Positions 42,138 to 52,631 are shown, counted from the stretch's first letter. The stretch is 64,000 nt of DNA from Afipia sp. (GCA_024508675.1 JANINQ010000006.1:1-64000); one strand, 5' to 3'. A program made the numbers and translations. Notes: generated from the letters alone by a model not told the origin.

Positions 42138-43376
42138 ATGACTGAACGCCACACCATCGATCATGTCGGACATTTCGGCGACGGCGTAGCGCTCGCCGAT
42201 GGCGCGAGCATCTATGTGCCCTATGCGCTCGGCGGCGAGACCGTCGATGTGCTGCCCTCGCCCGGTCATCCCGAACGCCGCACTCTGGCGCATATCGTGA
42301 CACCAAGCCCGCAGCGCATCAATCCGTTCTGCCCGCATTTCGGCAACTGCGGCGGCTGCGCCATCCAGCACTGGCAGCCGGACGCCTATCGGAACTGGAA
42401 GCGCCAGCTCGTGATCGACACGCTCAATCATGCAGGAATCGATTGCGAGGTCGATGAGCTGATCGACGCGCACGGCACCGGCCGCCGCCGGATGACGCTG
42501 CATGCGCGGCAGAGCCAGCAGGATGTTCTGCGTGTCGGCTTCGCCGCCGCAGGCCGCCACGAGATCATCGCCATCGATCACTGTCCGATCCTCGATCCGG
42601 CGATGCATGGCGCGATTGAAGCCGCGAACGAGATCGCCGAACTGCTGCGCCCCGTGAGCAAGCCCCTCGATATCCAGATCACGGCGGCGGACAACGGCCT
42701 CGATGTCGATGTGCGCGGCTCCGGCCCGCTCGGCACATCGCTCCTCACATCGCTGTCGAAACTCGCCGAGAAGCACAATCTCGCGCGGCTCACCCGCCAT
42801 GGCGAACTGGTGATCATGCGCAAGCCGCCGGTCGTGCAGGTCGGCAAGGCGCAGGTCACGCTGCCGCCCGGCTCGTTCATGCAGCCGACCGCCGTGGGCG
42901 AGGAAACCCTCGCAGCGCTTGCGTTCGACCGCTGCAAGGGCGCAAAGCATATCGCCGACCTGTTCTGTGGTTTCGGTCCCTTCGCTTTCCGCCTTGCAGA
43001 GAAATTCAGGGTCGCAGCCTTCGACAGCGATGCGGGCGCCATCACGGCACTGCAGAATGCGGCGAAGCAGACGCAGAGCCTCAAACCGATCAAGGCCGAG
43101 ATGCGCGACCTGTTTCGCCGCCCGCTGGTGCCGCAGGAACTGCGCGATTACGATTGCGTGGTGTTCGATCCGCCGCGTCAGGGCGCACAGGCGCAGTCGC
43201 AGCAGCTCGCCGCTAGCAAGATCGCGCTGGCCGTCGCGGTGTCGTGCAACCCCGCCACTTTCGCGCGCGATGCACGGATTCTGATCGATGCAGGATTCAG
43301 GATCGACCGCGTCACGCCAGTGGACCAGTTCCGCCACACGCCGCATGTGGAACTGGTGGCAAGATTCAGAAGGTAA
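42138..43376 (+). CDS. RumA/TrmA-type RNA (uracil-5-)-methyltransferase
   Basis: A 412-residue SAM-dependent RNA methyltransferase. The N-terminus resembles a TRAM domain; C65, C71 and C74 in [11 protein letters not shown] are the 4Fe-4S cluster ligands; the SAM region reads [12 protein letters not shown]; the C-terminal [10 protein letters not shown] motif carries the catalytic Cys. Target is most likely a 23S rRNA uridine (RlmC/RlmD-like). It is cotranscribed with tlyA. Confidence 0.92.
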   Translation: MTERHTIDHVGHFGDGVALADGASIYVPYALGGETVDVLPSPGHPERRTLAHIVTPSPQRINPFCPHFGNCGGCAIQHWQPDAYRNWKRQLVIDTLNHAGIDCEVDELIDAHGTGRRRMTLHARQSQQDVLRVGFAAAGRHEIIAIDHCPILDPAMHGAIEAANEIAELLRPVSKPLDIQITAADNGLDVDVRGSGPLGTSLLTSLSKLAEKHNLARLTRHGELVIMRKPPVVQVGKAQVTLPPGSFMQPTAVGEETLAALAFDRCKGAKHIADLFCGFGPFAFRLAEKFRVAAFDSDAGAITALQNAAKQTQSLKPIKAEMRDLFRRPLVPQELRDYDCVVFDPPRQGAQAQSQQLAASKIALAVAVSCNPATFARDARILIDAGFRIDRVTPVDQFRHTPHVELVARFRR

Positions 43377-43398
43377 CTGAAGTTATATCTCTCAACAG

Positions 43399-43518
43399 GT
43401 CGTCCCGGCGAAGGCCGGGACCCATCATCCCTGTCGAGATTTTTTGACAAGAGACCCGCAACAACATTCCTTCAAAGAGAATCCTGTGGTTATGGGTCCC
43501 GGCCTTCGCCGGGACGAC
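43399..43518. repeat. Composite intergenic element with 27-base perfect inverted ends
   Basis: The left end GTCGTCCCGGCGAAGGCC(GGGACCCAT) and the right end are exact reverse complements over 27 bases, each also self-complementary (CCCGGC / GCCGGG). About 65 bases lie between. Same family as 57125-57248 and 39010-39131. It sits between the convergent RNA methyltransferase and DUF1194 genes and may act as a terminator. Confidence 0.85.
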
Positions 43519-43559
43519 ATTGTCTCCGTTGCCGAGGTCATGCTTCACGGCCCAGCCAA

Positions 43560-44393
43560 CTACCTTCCCCACCGCTCCTGCCAGATCTTCTCGCCGATCA
43601 GGCATGAGACGCGCGGCTCGCGTGCCGCGGCAGGGATAACGCGCGGCTCGGGCACCTGATGCGCGACCTCCATCACCAGCTTGGTGCGGATCGCTTCCCT
43701 GAATTTCTCCCTGGTCTTAATCGGTACCACGAACGAGCCCGCACCGCCGATCACGCAATCCTCGTAATAAAGATCGAGATTCTCGATATCCATCGTGGCG
43801 TAGTTGGTTTCCTTGGCCATGATCGGCAGGCCGTTGATAGTGATGCCCTTGGCCAGCGCGGCGTCGCGCGCCACGGTCACCGGCTCGCCGTTGTTGTTCG
43901 GCCCGTCGCCCGAAATATCGATCACACGCCGCAGCCCCTGATACTCATTGGCCTCGAACAGCGGCATGGCGAAATTGATCGCGCCGGAGATCGAGGTCCG
44001 TGAGGCGCGGCGCAGCGGCGCTTTCAGGATTTCCTCGGCCAGCGCCCCGGCGGATTCCGGGCCGTCGATCACCCGCCACGGCACCACAATCTTCTGGTCG
44101 GTCGAGGCGGCCCACTCGAAATAGGTCACCGCGACCTTGCCGGTCGGCCCGGTCTTCAGCGCCTGCAGAAATTCCTTGGAGGTGACCGCGAGGGCATAGC
44201 CCTCCCGCTGCAGGGCCAGTTCATCCATGTCCATAGAGTAGGAGACGTCCACCGCCAGGATCAGTTCGACATCGACCTTGGCCTCGGCGGCGGCTGGCGA
44301 GGACGGCGCGGCCGGCGCCGCAAGGCCGGGAACATCGCCGCCGGCGATCGCACCCGCCACCAGCACCGCTCCGATCGAGACACACCATCGCAT
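43560..44393 (-). CDS. DUF1194 family protein with von Willebrand factor A domain, secreted
   Basis: A 277-residue protein with a signal peptide and one VWA domain. The MIDAS metal site is D-V-S-Y-S-M in [15 protein letters not shown]; further family blocks are [12 protein letters not shown] and [11 protein letters not shown] use the ATG at 44393 because GGGAGG lies 6 bases upstream; the ATG at 44414 has none. Probably periplasmic, mediating metal-dependent protein contact. Role unknown. Confidence 0.88.
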   Translation of the reverse strand: MRWCVSIGAVLVAGAIAGGDVPGLAAPAAPSSPAAAEAKVDVELILAVDVSYSMDMDELALQREGYALAVTSKEFLQALKTGPTGKVAVTYFEWAASTDQKIVVPWRVIDGPESAGALAEEILKAPLRRASRTSISGAINFAMPLFEANEYQGLRRVIDISGDGPNNNGEPVTVARDAALAKGITINGLPIMAKETNYATMDIENLDLYYEDCVIGGAGSFVVPIKTREKFREAIRTKLVMEVAHQVPEPRVIPAAAREPRVSCLIGEKIWQERWGR

Positions 44394-44728
44394 GGCGGAC
44401 CTCCCGTCGTTCATGTCGCAATCGTGACACGGCCCGCCTCAGCCGGAAAGCCGAAACCCGGACCGCCTCCGCACTGTGCACAGCAACCCGCCTTCCCGCC
44501 CTTTTTCGGGCCGGATGCCCGATCCGGAGGCATTTACCAACATTTCACGGAATTTATTTACGTTTACAGAGCGGACGCCCTGCCAAGAGAACGGGTCGCC
44601 GACTGGAAATTGCCATACCGCCACGCCTTTCAGGCGTCGAAGTCATTTTCGACGACCAGACCCCTGTGTCTGGTTCGTCGCGCGTTTTCTTGAGCGAGGT
44701 CAGAAAGACCTCGAAAGGACTGTTTGAA

Positions 44729-46411
44729 ATGCTCTCCCGGCTCTCCATTCGTACAAAACTCGTCGCCCTTGTCTCCATTCTGCTCGTTGCCCTCACCGCC
44801 ATGGGCCTGTTCGCCATCGTGGAGATGCGCGCGATCAACGCTTCGGCGCAGGACATCAAGACGAGCTGGCTGCCGAGCGTGCGCCTGCTTGGCGAACTGC
44901 GCACCCAGTCGGCGCGCTACCGGGCAGTGCTGCGCGACTACCTCACCGAGCCGGACGAGAAGTTCATGGCCGACATCCAGCGCAATCTCGATGCTCGCGC
45001 CAAGGACTACGAGACCGCGAACAAGGCCTATGAGCCGCTGATTTCCTCGCCGCAGGAAGCCGCGCTTTACAAGGAGCTGTCGGCGACCTGGAAGAACTTC
45101 CGCGAAGCCTCCGATGAGGTCATTGCCCACGCTCGCAAAAAGGAAGTCGCTCAGGCCCGCGCCATCAACGCCCAGCGAGCAACCATCGCGGGCCGCAGCA
45201 TGGATGCGGTGCTGGCGAAACTCGTCGAGATGAACGACAAGGGCGCGGCAGCATCCGGCCAGAAGGCGGAAAATGACTATGACATGGGGTTACGAGTCGT
45301 GCTCGGCGCCCTCATTGCCATGGTGCTGGCCGGGCTTTGCGCCGCAGTGCTGATCGTGCGCGATGTCGCACGCGGGATCGGTTCGGTGCTGACCCCGATG
45401 CGCTCGCTGGCGACCGGCGACCTGACCACGAGTGTTCCCCATCAGGGCGAAGCTACCGAGATTGGCCAGATCGCCGATACGGTGCAGGTCTTCAAGGATG
45501 CCATGATCGCCAAGAAGGCCGCCGACGAAGCCGCAGCTGCGGATGCTGCTGTCAAGATGCGCCGGGCCGAGGTCCTCGACAAGGCCACCGGCAATTTCGA
45601 AGGCATGATCGGCGAACTGATCAGCTCGCTCTCCTCGGCCTCGACCGAGATGGAAGCCACCGCAGGCACCCTGACCAACGCCGCCGACAACACCCGGCAA
45701 TTGTCCAGCGCAGCCGCCAATGCCTCGCAGGACGTCTCCGAGAGCATCCAGTCCACCGCAACGGCCACCGAGGAAATCACCTCGTCGGTCCAGGAGATCG
45801 GCCGTCAGGTGCTGGAATCCAGCCGTGTCGCACAGGTCGCCGTGCAACAGGCTGAGAAGACCGACGCGAGCATTGGCGAACTATCGAAGGCGGCCAACCG
45901 GATCGGCGATGTGGTCAAGCTGATCACCGCCATCGCCGACCAGACCAACCTGCTCGCGCTCAACGCCACCATCGAGGCTGCCCGCGCCGGAGAGGCTGGC
46001 CGCGGCTTCGCCGTGGTCGCCTCCGAGGTGAAGGCGCTCGCCTCCCAGACCGCGAAAGCAACCGACGAGATCACCGCGCAGATCTCGGACATGCAGGTTG
46101 CTACCAGCGACTCGGTGCTGACCATCAAGGAGATCAGCAGCACCATCAACCTGATGTCGGAAATCTCGTCGACGATCGCGGCTGCGGTCGAGGAACAGGG
46201 CGCAGCGACACAGGAGATCGCCCGCAATGTTCAGCAGGCCGCCGAGCTCAGCATGCGCGTTGCGGACAACATCAGCGAATCCGATCGCAGCAATGCCGAG
46301 ACCGGCGCAGCGTCGGCGCAGGTGCTCACTGCGGCACAGTCGCTGTCCAAGGAGAGCAACCACCTGCAGATGGAAGTCCGCAACTTCCTCTCCACCATTC
46401 GCGCCGCCTAA
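44729..46411 (+). CDS. Methyl-accepting chemotaxis protein (paralogue 1)
   Basis: A 560-residue chemoreceptor: N-terminal TM helix (about 10-32), a four-helix-bundle periplasmic domain (4HB_MCP type, E-M-R-A-I-N-A-S-A-x-D-I-x-T-S-W-L-P-S-V), second TM (about 190-212), HAMP domain (R-S-L-A-T-G-D-L-T), and a signalling domain with the hairpin tip [24 protein letters not shown]. The ATG at 44729 follows GAAAGGA. Next to its paralogue at 46714; signal unknown. The 44415-44728 gap has no other gene and shares GGTCAGAAAGAC with the leader of the paralogue. Confidence 0.93.
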   Translation: MLSRLSIRTKLVALVSILLVALTAMGLFAIVEMRAINASAQDIKTSWLPSVRLLGELRTQSARYRAVLRDYLTEPDEKFMADIQRNLDARAKDYETANKAYEPLISSPQEAALYKELSATWKNFREASDEVIAHARKKEVAQARAINAQRATIAGRSMDAVLAKLVEMNDKGAAASGQKAENDYDMGLRVVLGALIAMVLAGLCAAVLIVRDVARGIGSVLTPMRSLATGDLTTSVPHQGEATEIGQIADTVQVFKDAMIAKKAADEAAAADAAVKMRRAEVLDKATGNFEGMIGELISSLSSASTEMEATAGTLTNAADNTRQLSSAAANASQDVSESIQSTATATEEITSSVQEIGRQVLESSRVAQVAVQQAEKTDASIGELSKAANRIGDVVKLITAIADQTNLLALNATIEAARAGEAGRGFAVVASEVKALASQTAKATDEITAQISDMQVATSDSVLTIKEISSTINLMSEISSTIAAAVEEQGAATQEIARNVQQAAELSMRVADNISESDRSNAETGAASAQVLTAAQSLSKESNHLQMEVRNFLSTIRAA

Positions 46412-46436
46412 CAGATTCGCCTGGCGAACATTTTCG

Positions 46437-46468
46437 AAGCCGGCGATGCAAAGCATCGCCGGCTTTTT
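46437..46468 (+). terminator. Rho-independent terminator after the first chemoreceptor
   Basis: AAGCCGGCGATGC-AAA-GCATCGCCGGCTT followed by TTTC: a perfect 13-base stem with a 3-base loop, ending the paralogue 1 transcript 26 bases after its stop. The tandem paralogue is therefore probably transcribed from its own promoter in 46469-46713, which has no other recognised feature. Confidence 0.92.
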
Positions 46469-46713
46469 CATGTGTAAGGCGCAGCAACGGCGCTATGCGA
46501 GCAACGCTTTCCGACGCGACGCCATGACTCCAACGCAGCGCTAAATTGTCGCGTTTTTACGAACATTTCACTTCGTTCAGCGAAATTGGAAAGGTGCAAC
46601 CGCACCGCCATGAAGTGGTCGAGACCTAACGAACCAAAACCATCGGTGACTGGATATCGCCCCTTCAACCCGGCCTCTTCGCCAGACTGGTCAGAAAGAC
46701 TCAGGATCCAAAA

Positions 46714-48405
46714 ATGCTTTCCAGAATGTCCATCCGCACCAAGATCACCGCCGTTATTGCTTTCATGCTTGTAACCATCGCCGTGCTGGGAGTGTTCTCG
46801 ATCCGGCAGATGCAGGCGATCAACGCCAACGCCGTCGATCTGCAGACCAACTGGCTGCCGAGCGTCCAGGCCCTCGGCGACCTGCGCTCGAACGTCCTCA
46901 CCTATCGCAACGTGGTGCGTCAGCACTTGCTGGTGGAATCGCTGGAAGAGAAACAGGCCCAGGAAAAGCTGGTCGACCGGGTTGTGGAAGCCAACACCGC
47001 CACGCGGGCAAAATACGAAAAGATGATCGTCTCGGCGGAAGAACGGGCACTCTACAACGAATGGGTTCAGTTGTGGGAAAGCTACAAGAAAGCTGCGCAG
47101 GAAGTGATGACAATGTCGCGCCAGCACGCCGGCAGATTCTCGCGTGAAGCTCAGGAGCTGAACGCAAAGCATGCCAACCCAATCGGCATCAAGGCCGACG
47201 AAGTCCTGCAGAAGGACGTTGATTTCAACAACAAGGGCGCCGAGACCGCAGGGAAAGACGCCAACGACAGCTTCGCCCTCGCGTTCAAGCTTGTCATTGC
47301 GGCGATCTCCGCCGTCATTCTCGCAGGTATCGCCATCGGATTTTTCCTTGTGCGCGATGTCTCAACCGGTATCGCCTCGATTGTGAAGCCGATGAAGGCG
47401 CTGGGCGAAGGCGATCTCACCGCTATCGTTCCGCATCAGGGCGAAAAGACTGAAATCGGCTCCATGGCCGATACCCTGCAGGTGTTCAAGGACGCTCTGA
47501 TCGCGAAGAAGGCTGCTGATGAAGCAGCAGCAGCCGACGCCGAAGCCAAGATCGCACGCGGCCAGCGTGTTGACGCCATCACCCGCGACTTCGAAAAGCT
47601 AATCGGCGAACTGGTCGGCTCGCTGTCTTCGTCCTCCACCGAACTGGAAGCCGCGGCCAACACGCTGACTTCCACCGCGGAAGTGACCGGTCGGACCTCG
47701 GGCGAAGCCGCCCAGGCCTCGCAGGACGTGTCCAGCAATGTGCAGTCGGTTGCGGTCGCGACGGAAGAGATCACCTCCTCAGTCGGCGAGATCAGCCGTC
47801 AGGTGCAGGAATCCAGCCGTATCGCCACCGATGCCGTGCGTCAGGCGCAGAAGACGGACACCAGCATTACCGAACTGTCGCAGGCTGCGGCGCGCATCGG
47901 CGATGTGGTGAAGCTGATCACCGCCGTCGCCGAGCAGACCAACTTGCTGGCCCTGAACGCAACCATCGAAGCGGCTCGTGCCGGTGACGCAGGACGCGGC
48001 TTCGCCGTGGTTGCTTCGGAGGTGAAGGCGCTGGCAGCTCAGACTGCGAAGGCCACCGACGAAATCAGCACCCAGATCGCGGGCATGCAGACTGCGACGG
48101 AAGAGTCGGTCTCGACCATTAAGGAAATCAGCAAGACCATCACGCTGATCTCAGAAATCTCGCAGACCATCGCAGCCGCCGTTGAGGAACAGGGTGCGGC
48201 GACGCAAGAAATCTCACGCAACGTGCAGCAGGCAGCTTCGCTGAGCGGCGAAGTCGCCAACAGCATCGCTGATGTCAGCCGCGGCGCGGGTGAAACCGGC
48301 GCGGCCTCGGGACAGGTCCTCTCGGCAGCACAAATGCTCTCCACCGACAGCAACCGCCTTAAGATCGAGGTCGAGAAGTTCCTCACCAACGTCCGCGCCG
48401 CCTGA
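46714..48405 (+). CDS. Methyl-accepting chemotaxis protein (paralogue 2)
   Basis: A 563-residue chemoreceptor with the same domain order as paralogue 1: TM helix, 4HB-type ligand domain, TM at about 192-212, HAMP (M-K-A-L-G-E-G-D-L-T), and signalling domain with [24 protein letters not shown]. The cytoplasmic halves are closely similar, the ligand domains much less so, indicating duplication with changed signal specificity. CAGGATCC lies upstream of the ATG. Neither receptor ends in a CheR-binding pentapeptide. Confidence 0.93.
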   Translation: MLSRMSIRTKITAVIAFMLVTIAVLGVFSIRQMQAINANAVDLQTNWLPSVQALGDLRSNVLTYRNVVRQHLLVESLEEKQAQEKLVDRVVEANTATRAKYEKMIVSAEERALYNEWVQLWESYKKAAQEVMTMSRQHAGRFSREAQELNAKHANPIGIKADEVLQKDVDFNNKGAETAGKDANDSFALAFKLVIAAISAVILAGIAIGFFLVRDVSTGIASIVKPMKALGEGDLTAIVPHQGEKTEIGSMADTLQVFKDALIAKKAADEAAAADAEAKIARGQRVDAITRDFEKLIGELVGSLSSSSTELEAAANTLTSTAEVTGRTSGEAAQASQDVSSNVQSVAVATEEITSSVGEISRQVQESSRIATDAVRQAQKTDTSITELSQAAARIGDVVKLITAVAEQTNLLALNATIEAARAGDAGRGFAVVASEVKALAAQTAKATDEISTQIAGMQTATEESVSTIKEISKTITLISEISQTIAAAVEEQGAATQEISRNVQQAASLSGEVANSIADVSRGAGETGAASGQVLSAAQMLSTDSNRLKIEVEKFLTNVRAA

Positions 48406-48432
48406 CACGCGGCACACCGATCGCAGAACACG

Positions 48433-48463
48433 AACGGCGGCTTCACAGCCGCCGTTTTCTTTT
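48433..48463 (+). terminator. Rho-independent terminator after the second chemoreceptor
   Basis: AACGGCGGCT-TCAC-AGCCGCCGTT followed by TTCTTTT: a 10-base perfect stem with a 4-base loop and a T-rich tail, 27 bases after the stop. It also faces the convergent cyclase gene. Confidence 0.9.
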
Positions 48464-48515
48464 GGGCTGAGGAGCAGCGCCTTCAGGAAAACCCGAGCCA
48501 GCCGGGATGACTGCC

Positions 48516-49709
48516 CTAACCTGCGCCGGCCGAAGGCACCTCGTCCGCCAGCCCATAGACGCGCTCGGCAGCGGCGAACCCCGCCACCGAAAACAGACCG
48601 AGGTCGGTCCACCCGGCATCGACCTTGCCCGCGAAGGCGGTGGACGCCAGCACCGTGCGGTTGAGCCGCCCCGCGATTTTCTCGATGCGCGCGGCAAGAT
48701 TCACCGCAGGCCCGATGCAGGTGAAATCGAGCCGGTCGCCGCCGCCGATATTGCCGTACAGGACCTTGCCGATATGCAGCGCCAGCCCGAACCTGAAATC
48801 CCGAAGGATTTCACTCTCATATGAATAGGTCATCGCCGCCACGCTGGCGCGGCATTCACGCGCGGCCTCCAGCACGCGCCGGCACACGGTCTCCGCATCG
48901 CCCTCCTGATCGGAAATCGGAAACACCGCGAGCAGGCCATCGCCCATGAATTTCAGCACCTCGCCGCCGTGATTGAGGATCGCGGGCACCTGACAGTCGA
49001 AATAGGTGTTGAGCACATCGACCACCGCTTCCGGCGACAGGCGATCCGACAGCGGCGTGAATCCGCGCAGGTCCGACAACCAGATCGCCGCATTCATGGA
49101 CTCGGTGTGACCGCGGCGGATCTGGCCTGCGAGAATCCGCGCACCGGCGCGCGCGCCGACATAGTTATCGAGCAATCCTGCCGCCGTCCGCCGCAGCAGC
49201 CAGACCTCGATCATGCGCGTGAGATACGGCATGAACAGGCGAAGGTCGGCGAGCTGCGCTTCGGTGAATCCGTCGGGATGCCGCGTGATCCAGCTCACGG
49301 CATGGATCGTTCCGTCCGACATCAGGAGCGGCAGCGCGATGTAATCCGTCGCGCCCTCTTCCCGGATCTCGGCGAAGAACGGCACATTGCCCGCGCCGGC
49401 ATCGAGCCGTCTGCGCACTTCCTGTCCCTGCTCAAACACGATGGCGAGCGGGCTTGAGAGAAAGTAATCTTCCATCTCGTCGCCATGGGCCATCGAACCC
49501 ATCGCGACGCCCTCATCCCTGCGCCAGACGAAATTGCGGCCGAGCATGTTGGGATGCAGCGTGCGGACGAACACGCCGACACGCCAGAGCGGCAGGCCGC
49601 ACGCGATCATCTGCTCGCAGGTCTGGGTCACGAACTGATCGACCCGTGCCGCCGATCGCGCCCCGGCGACCAGCCAGTCGATCACGCTCTGGAGACTATT
49701 GGCTTGCAT
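48516..49709 (-). CDS. Class III adenylate/guanylate cyclase
   Basis: A 397-residue soluble cyclase. The N-terminal ~200 residues look like a GAF-type sensing region. The cyclase homology domain (about 205-385) has W-L-S-D-L-R-G-F-T with the first metal Asp, V-L-K-F-M-G-D-G-L-L-A-V-F with the second, and N-L-A-A-R-I-E in the C-terminal part (transition-state Asn/Arg). It would make cAMP or cGMP in the cytoplasm. No membrane segment is seen. Single-gene unit. Confidence 0.92.
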   Translation of the reverse strand: MQANSLQSVIDWLVAGARSAARVDQFVTQTCEQMIACGLPLWRVGVFVRTLHPNMLGRNFVWRRDEGVAMGSMAHGDEMEDYFLSSPLAIVFEQGQEVRRRLDAGAGNVPFFAEIREEGATDYIALPLLMSDGTIHAVSWITRHPDGFTEAQLADLRLFMPYLTRMIEVWLLRRTAAGLLDNYVGARAGARILAGQIRRGHTESMNAAIWLSDLRGFTPLSDRLSPEAVVDVLNTYFDCQVPAILNHGGEVLKFMGDGLLAVFPISDQEGDAETVCRRVLEAARECRASVAAMTYSYESEILRDFRFGLALHIGKVLYGNIGGGDRLDFTCIGPAVNLAARIEKIAGRLNRTVLASTAFAGKVDAGWTDLGLFSVAGFAAAERVYGLADEVPSAGAG

Positions 49710-49790
49710 GAGGTCCGTTTTGCGACGATGGACCGCATTCGGTCAAGCTGTCTGCTTCCTCTCCCGGAAAGGGGAAAGGTGAAGACCATC

Positions 49791-50873
49791 TCAGCCGCCG
49801 ACCTGCCCGCGATGACGCAGCAGATGATCGGCGATCACGCAGGCCATCATCGCTTCGCCCACCGGCACCGCGCGGATGCCGACGCAGGGATCGTGGCGGC
49901 CCTTGGTCAGGATGTCGGTGTCCGCGCCTGATTTGTCGATGGTTCGGCGCGGCGTCAGGATCGACGAGGTCGGCTTCACAGCAAAGCGCGCCACCACCGG
50001 CTGTCCGGTGGAGATGCCGCCGAGAATGCCGCCGGCATGGTTCGACAGGAACACCGGACCGTTGTTGCCCATGCGCATTTCGTCCGCGTTGTCTTCACCA
50101 TGCAATTCTGCCGCGCCAAAACCTGCACCGATCTCGACGCCCTTCACCGCGTTGATGCTCATCATCGCCATGGCAAGATCGCTGTCGAGCTTGCCATAGA
50201 TCGGCGCGCCGAGACCCGCAGGCACGCCTTCGGCCACGACCTCGATCACCGCACCGATGGACGATCCCTTCTTGCGGATGTCGTCGAGATACTCGGCGAA
50301 GAATGCAGCCTTGGCCTTGTCGGGGCAGAAGAACGGATTGCGTCCGACCTCGTCCCAGTCCCAGTTGGCACGGTCGATCTTGTGCGGGCCCATCTGCACC
50401 AGTGCGCCGCGCACTCTCACATCGGGAATGATTTTCCGCGCCACCGCACCAGCGGCAACACGCGCGGCGGTCTCGCGCGCAGATGAGCGTCCGCCGCCAC
50501 GATAATCGCGCAGTCCGTACTTTGCCTCATAGGTGAAGTCGGCATGGCCGGGACGAAACTTGTCCTTGATCTCCGAATAGTCCTTCGAGCGCTGATCGGT
50601 GTTCTCGATCATCAGCGCGATCGGCGTGCCGGTGGTGACCTGGCCGCGCTCGGTGTCCATCACACCCGAGAGGATTTTGACCTGATCGGCTTCCTGCCGC
50701 TGGGTGGTGTATTTGCTCTGGCCGGGGCGGCGGCGGTCGAGATCGAGTTGGATCTCCTCGACCGTCAGCGGGATCTGCGGCGGGCAGCCGTCGACCACGC
50801 AGCCAAGCGCCACCCCGTGGCTTTCGCCAAAGGTCGTGACGCGAAACATATGGCCGAAGGTGTTGAAGGACAT
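49791..50873 (-). CDS. aroC: Chorismate synthase
   Basis: A 360-residue enzyme of normal length converting EPSP to chorismate with reduced FMN, last step of the shikimate pathway. The three signatures are present: [11 protein letters not shown], the [11 protein letters not shown]-x-R-V-A-A-G-A block, and R[16 protein letters not shown] in the C-terminus (here written R-H-D-P-C). It stands alone between the cyclase and a phosphatase on the same strand. Confidence 0.97.
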   Translation of the reverse strand: MSFNTFGHMFRVTTFGESHGVALGCVVDGCPPQIPLTVEEIQLDLDRRRPGQSKYTTQRQEADQVKILSGVMDTERGQVTTGTPIALMIENTDQRSKDYSEIKDKFRPGHADFTYEAKYGLRDYRGGGRSSARETAARVAAGAVARKIIPDVRVRGALVQMGPHKIDRANWDWDEVGRNPFFCPDKAKAAFFAEYLDDIRKKGSSIGAVIEVVAEGVPAGLGAPIYGKLDSDLAMAMMSINAVKGVEIGAGFGAAELHGEDNADEMRMGNNGPVFLSNHAGGILGGISTGQPVVARFAVKPTSSILTPRRTIDKSGADTDILTKGRHDPCVGIRAVPVGEAMMACVIADHLLRHRGQVGG

Positions 50874-50989
50874 AGGAAATTACTCGACGGACCAAACGGC
50901 CCCTATTCGCGAAAATTGACGTGAAGTCGTAACGCGCGAGCTCATTGGGGTCAAATCTGAGGTACTTAATGTACCGCCTTAACGAAGCA

Positions 50990-51589
50990 TTAACTATGTT
51001 TCGTCACCTGCCCGTCGCAGAATACATAAACCACGCCCTGCTCAACCGTCAGGTCCGCAGCGCCCACCGGCGTCTCGACATCCAGAGCCACCAGCAGCGC
51101 CCGCATCGAGCCGCCATGAGACACCGCCACCGTGTCCTGGATCAGCGAGTCGTACCACTCACGCATGCGGATGGTGACCGAGGCGTAACTCTCGCCGCCC
51201 GGCGGCGGCACGCCCCACTTGTCGACCTGGCGCTGCGCGAAAACTTCCGGATGCGACTGTTCCATCTGCGGCAGGGTCGAGCCTTCCCAGTGGCCATAGC
51301 CGATCTCGCGGAGGCGGTCATCGAGTTCATAGCCGTGCGGCGGCACACCGAGCACACCGCGCAGCAACTCCATGGTGTTGCGCGCGCGGCCGAGCGGCGA
51401 CGACACAAACGGAACCTTGGCGGGATCGAGTTCGTCGCGCGCGAGAATGTCAGTCAAAAGTTCGCCGGAGCGGATCGCCTGCCCCTTGCCGATCTCGTTC
51501 AGCGGAATGTCCTGCGAGCCCTGAAAGCGGCCGGTGGCGTTCCATTCGGTCTGGCCGTGACGAATGAAGTAAACGGTGGGAGATAGCAT
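50990..51589 (-). CDS. Histidine phosphatase (phosphoglycerate-mutase-like) family protein
   Basis: A 199-residue histidine phosphatase. The R-H-G-Q-T-E-W-N motif with catalytic His is at the N-terminus, F-V-S-S-P-L-G-R-A-R-N-T-M follows, the acid Glu is in R-E-I-G-Y-G-H-W-E-G, and the second His in V-A-V-S-H-G-G. Substrate could be a sugar phosphate or nucleotide. The 116-base gap to aroC leaves room for separate control. Confidence 0.88.
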   Translation of the reverse strand: MLSPTVYFIRHGQTEWNATGRFQGSQDIPLNEIGKGQAIRSGELLTDILARDELDPAKVPFVSSPLGRARNTMELLRGVLGVPPHGYELDDRLREIGYGHWEGSTLPQMEQSHPEVFAQRQVDKWGVPPPGGESYASVTIRMREWYDSLIQDTVAVSHGGSMRALLVALDVETPVGAADLTVEQGVVYVFCDGQVTKHS

Positions 51590-51614
51590 GAGACAACAAC
51601 TCTGAGTTCAAGTT

Positions 51615-51727
51615 GTCATTGCGAGGAGCAGTTGCGACGAAGCAATCCATCTTTCCGTTGTGCCGGATTGCTTCGCGGAGCCTGTCATCGGGCGGCGCTT
51701 CGCGCCGACCCGTTGGCTCGCAATGAC
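51615..51727. repeat. Palindromic intergenic repeat (GTCATTGCGAGGAGC type)
   Basis: GTCATTGCGAGGAGC at the left end and GGCTCGCAATGAC at the right end are inverted copies. The inside GCGACGAAGCAATCC / GGATTGCTTCGC pairs too, plus a small extra hairpin GGCGGCGCTTCGCGCC. Same family as 38529-38610. The remaining bases to 51931 hold the sigma factor upstream region; no firm promoter was assigned. Confidence 0.8.
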
Positions 51728-51931
51728 GATATTTTCTGTTCCTTCCCACCGAGCACAATGTCCGGTGCGTGCGGCGCTAAAGAGACGCCCCTCATGACAT
51801 AGCCACCCAGACCGTTCAACCCGGCACGCGGCGAGGCCTTCATCTTAACCGGCGAAATTGCCGGAATACCCGCCGGTTTGCGGTGTTTTTGAGTGTAGAA
51901 CGGCAAATGCGGCCGTGCTGGACGAACGGGA

Positions 51932-52423
51932 ATGACCAACGATTTTCGCCATAACGTCGAGACCATGATCCCGGCCCTGCGGCGCTATGCGCGAGCGCTG
52001 GCGCGGGACACAGACATCGCCGACGACCTGGTGCAGGACACCTTGGTGCGAGCGCTGCGTTCGGAGAAACTGTTTCTCGGCGGCGACCTGCGGGCGTGGC
52101 TCTATACGATCCTGACCAATCTCAATCGCAACCGCCGCCGCTCGCTGGCGCGGCAACCCGCGATGATGGAACTGCACGACACCACCGCCGATGCTTCCGG
52201 CACAGAGGCGGAGAGCCGCGATATTTCCCGCGCGCTCGCCACGCTCGCGGAAGACCAGCGCGCCGTTCTTCTGCTGGTGATTTTGGAAGGCCTCAGCTAC
52301 CGCGATGTCGCCGACATTCAGGGCGTGCCGATCGGCACCGTGATGTCGCGGCTTGCCCGCGCACGGGCGCATGTGCGCGCCGTGATTGAGGGCGAGCGCC
52401 CGGCGCTGCGGCGGGTGAAGTGA
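51932..52423 (+). CDS. ECF-type RNA polymerase sigma factor
   Basis: A 163-residue small sigma factor with region 2 (Y-A-R-A-L-A-R-D-T-D-I-A-D-D-L-V-Q-D-T-L-V-R-A-L, then L-R-A-W-L-Y-T-I-L-T-N) and region 4 (Y-R-D-V-A-D-I-Q-G-V-P-I-G-T-V-M-S-R-L-A-R-A-R). It is paired with the membrane-bound anti-sigma-like protein at 52632, so probably a cell-envelope or general stress regulator of the alphaproteobacterial ECF type. Different subgroup from the ChrR-linked factor at 6974. Confidence 0.92.
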   Translation: MTNDFRHNVETMIPALRRYARALARDTDIADDLVQDTLVRALRSEKLFLGGDLRAWLYTILTNLNRNRRRSLARQPAMMELHDTTADASGTEAESRDISRALATLAEDQRAVLLLVILEGLSYRDVADIQGVPIGTVMSRLARARAHVRAVIEGERPALRRVK

Positions 52424-52534
52424 AGACGATGGGACCGACGATGAATTTGACGCGCGATGAATGGGGCGACCCGCTTTCTTCTCCCTCTCCCGCGTGGAGA
52501 GGGCGGCGCGCTGAACGCCATGCGGTTGGCGCGC

Positions 52535-52575
52535 GGGGTGGAGGCAGACTCTGTACCTTGCGTAGCCTCCACCCC
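52535..52575. repeat. Inverted repeat in the sigma/anti-sigma gap
   Basis: GGGGTGGAGGC at 52535-52545 and GCCTCCACCCC at 52565-52575 are perfect inverted copies around 19 bases. A second short hairpin CTCTCC-CGCGT-GGAGAG precedes at about 52485-52501. The 208-base gap between the sigma and anti-sigma genes is thus filled by repeat sequence, a later insertion into an ancestral operon by inference. Confidence 0.7.
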
Positions 52576-52631
52576 ACTTGCACGCTGGCATAATTGCCGC
52601 CGGATGATTTGAAGACGAGAGACAAAGACCG

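Noticed and set aside
51850-51931. EcfG-like promoter (GGAAT-N16-TGTT) before the second sigma factor
   Set aside because: The -35 deviates from GGAAC and the -10 from CGTT; no second example supports it.
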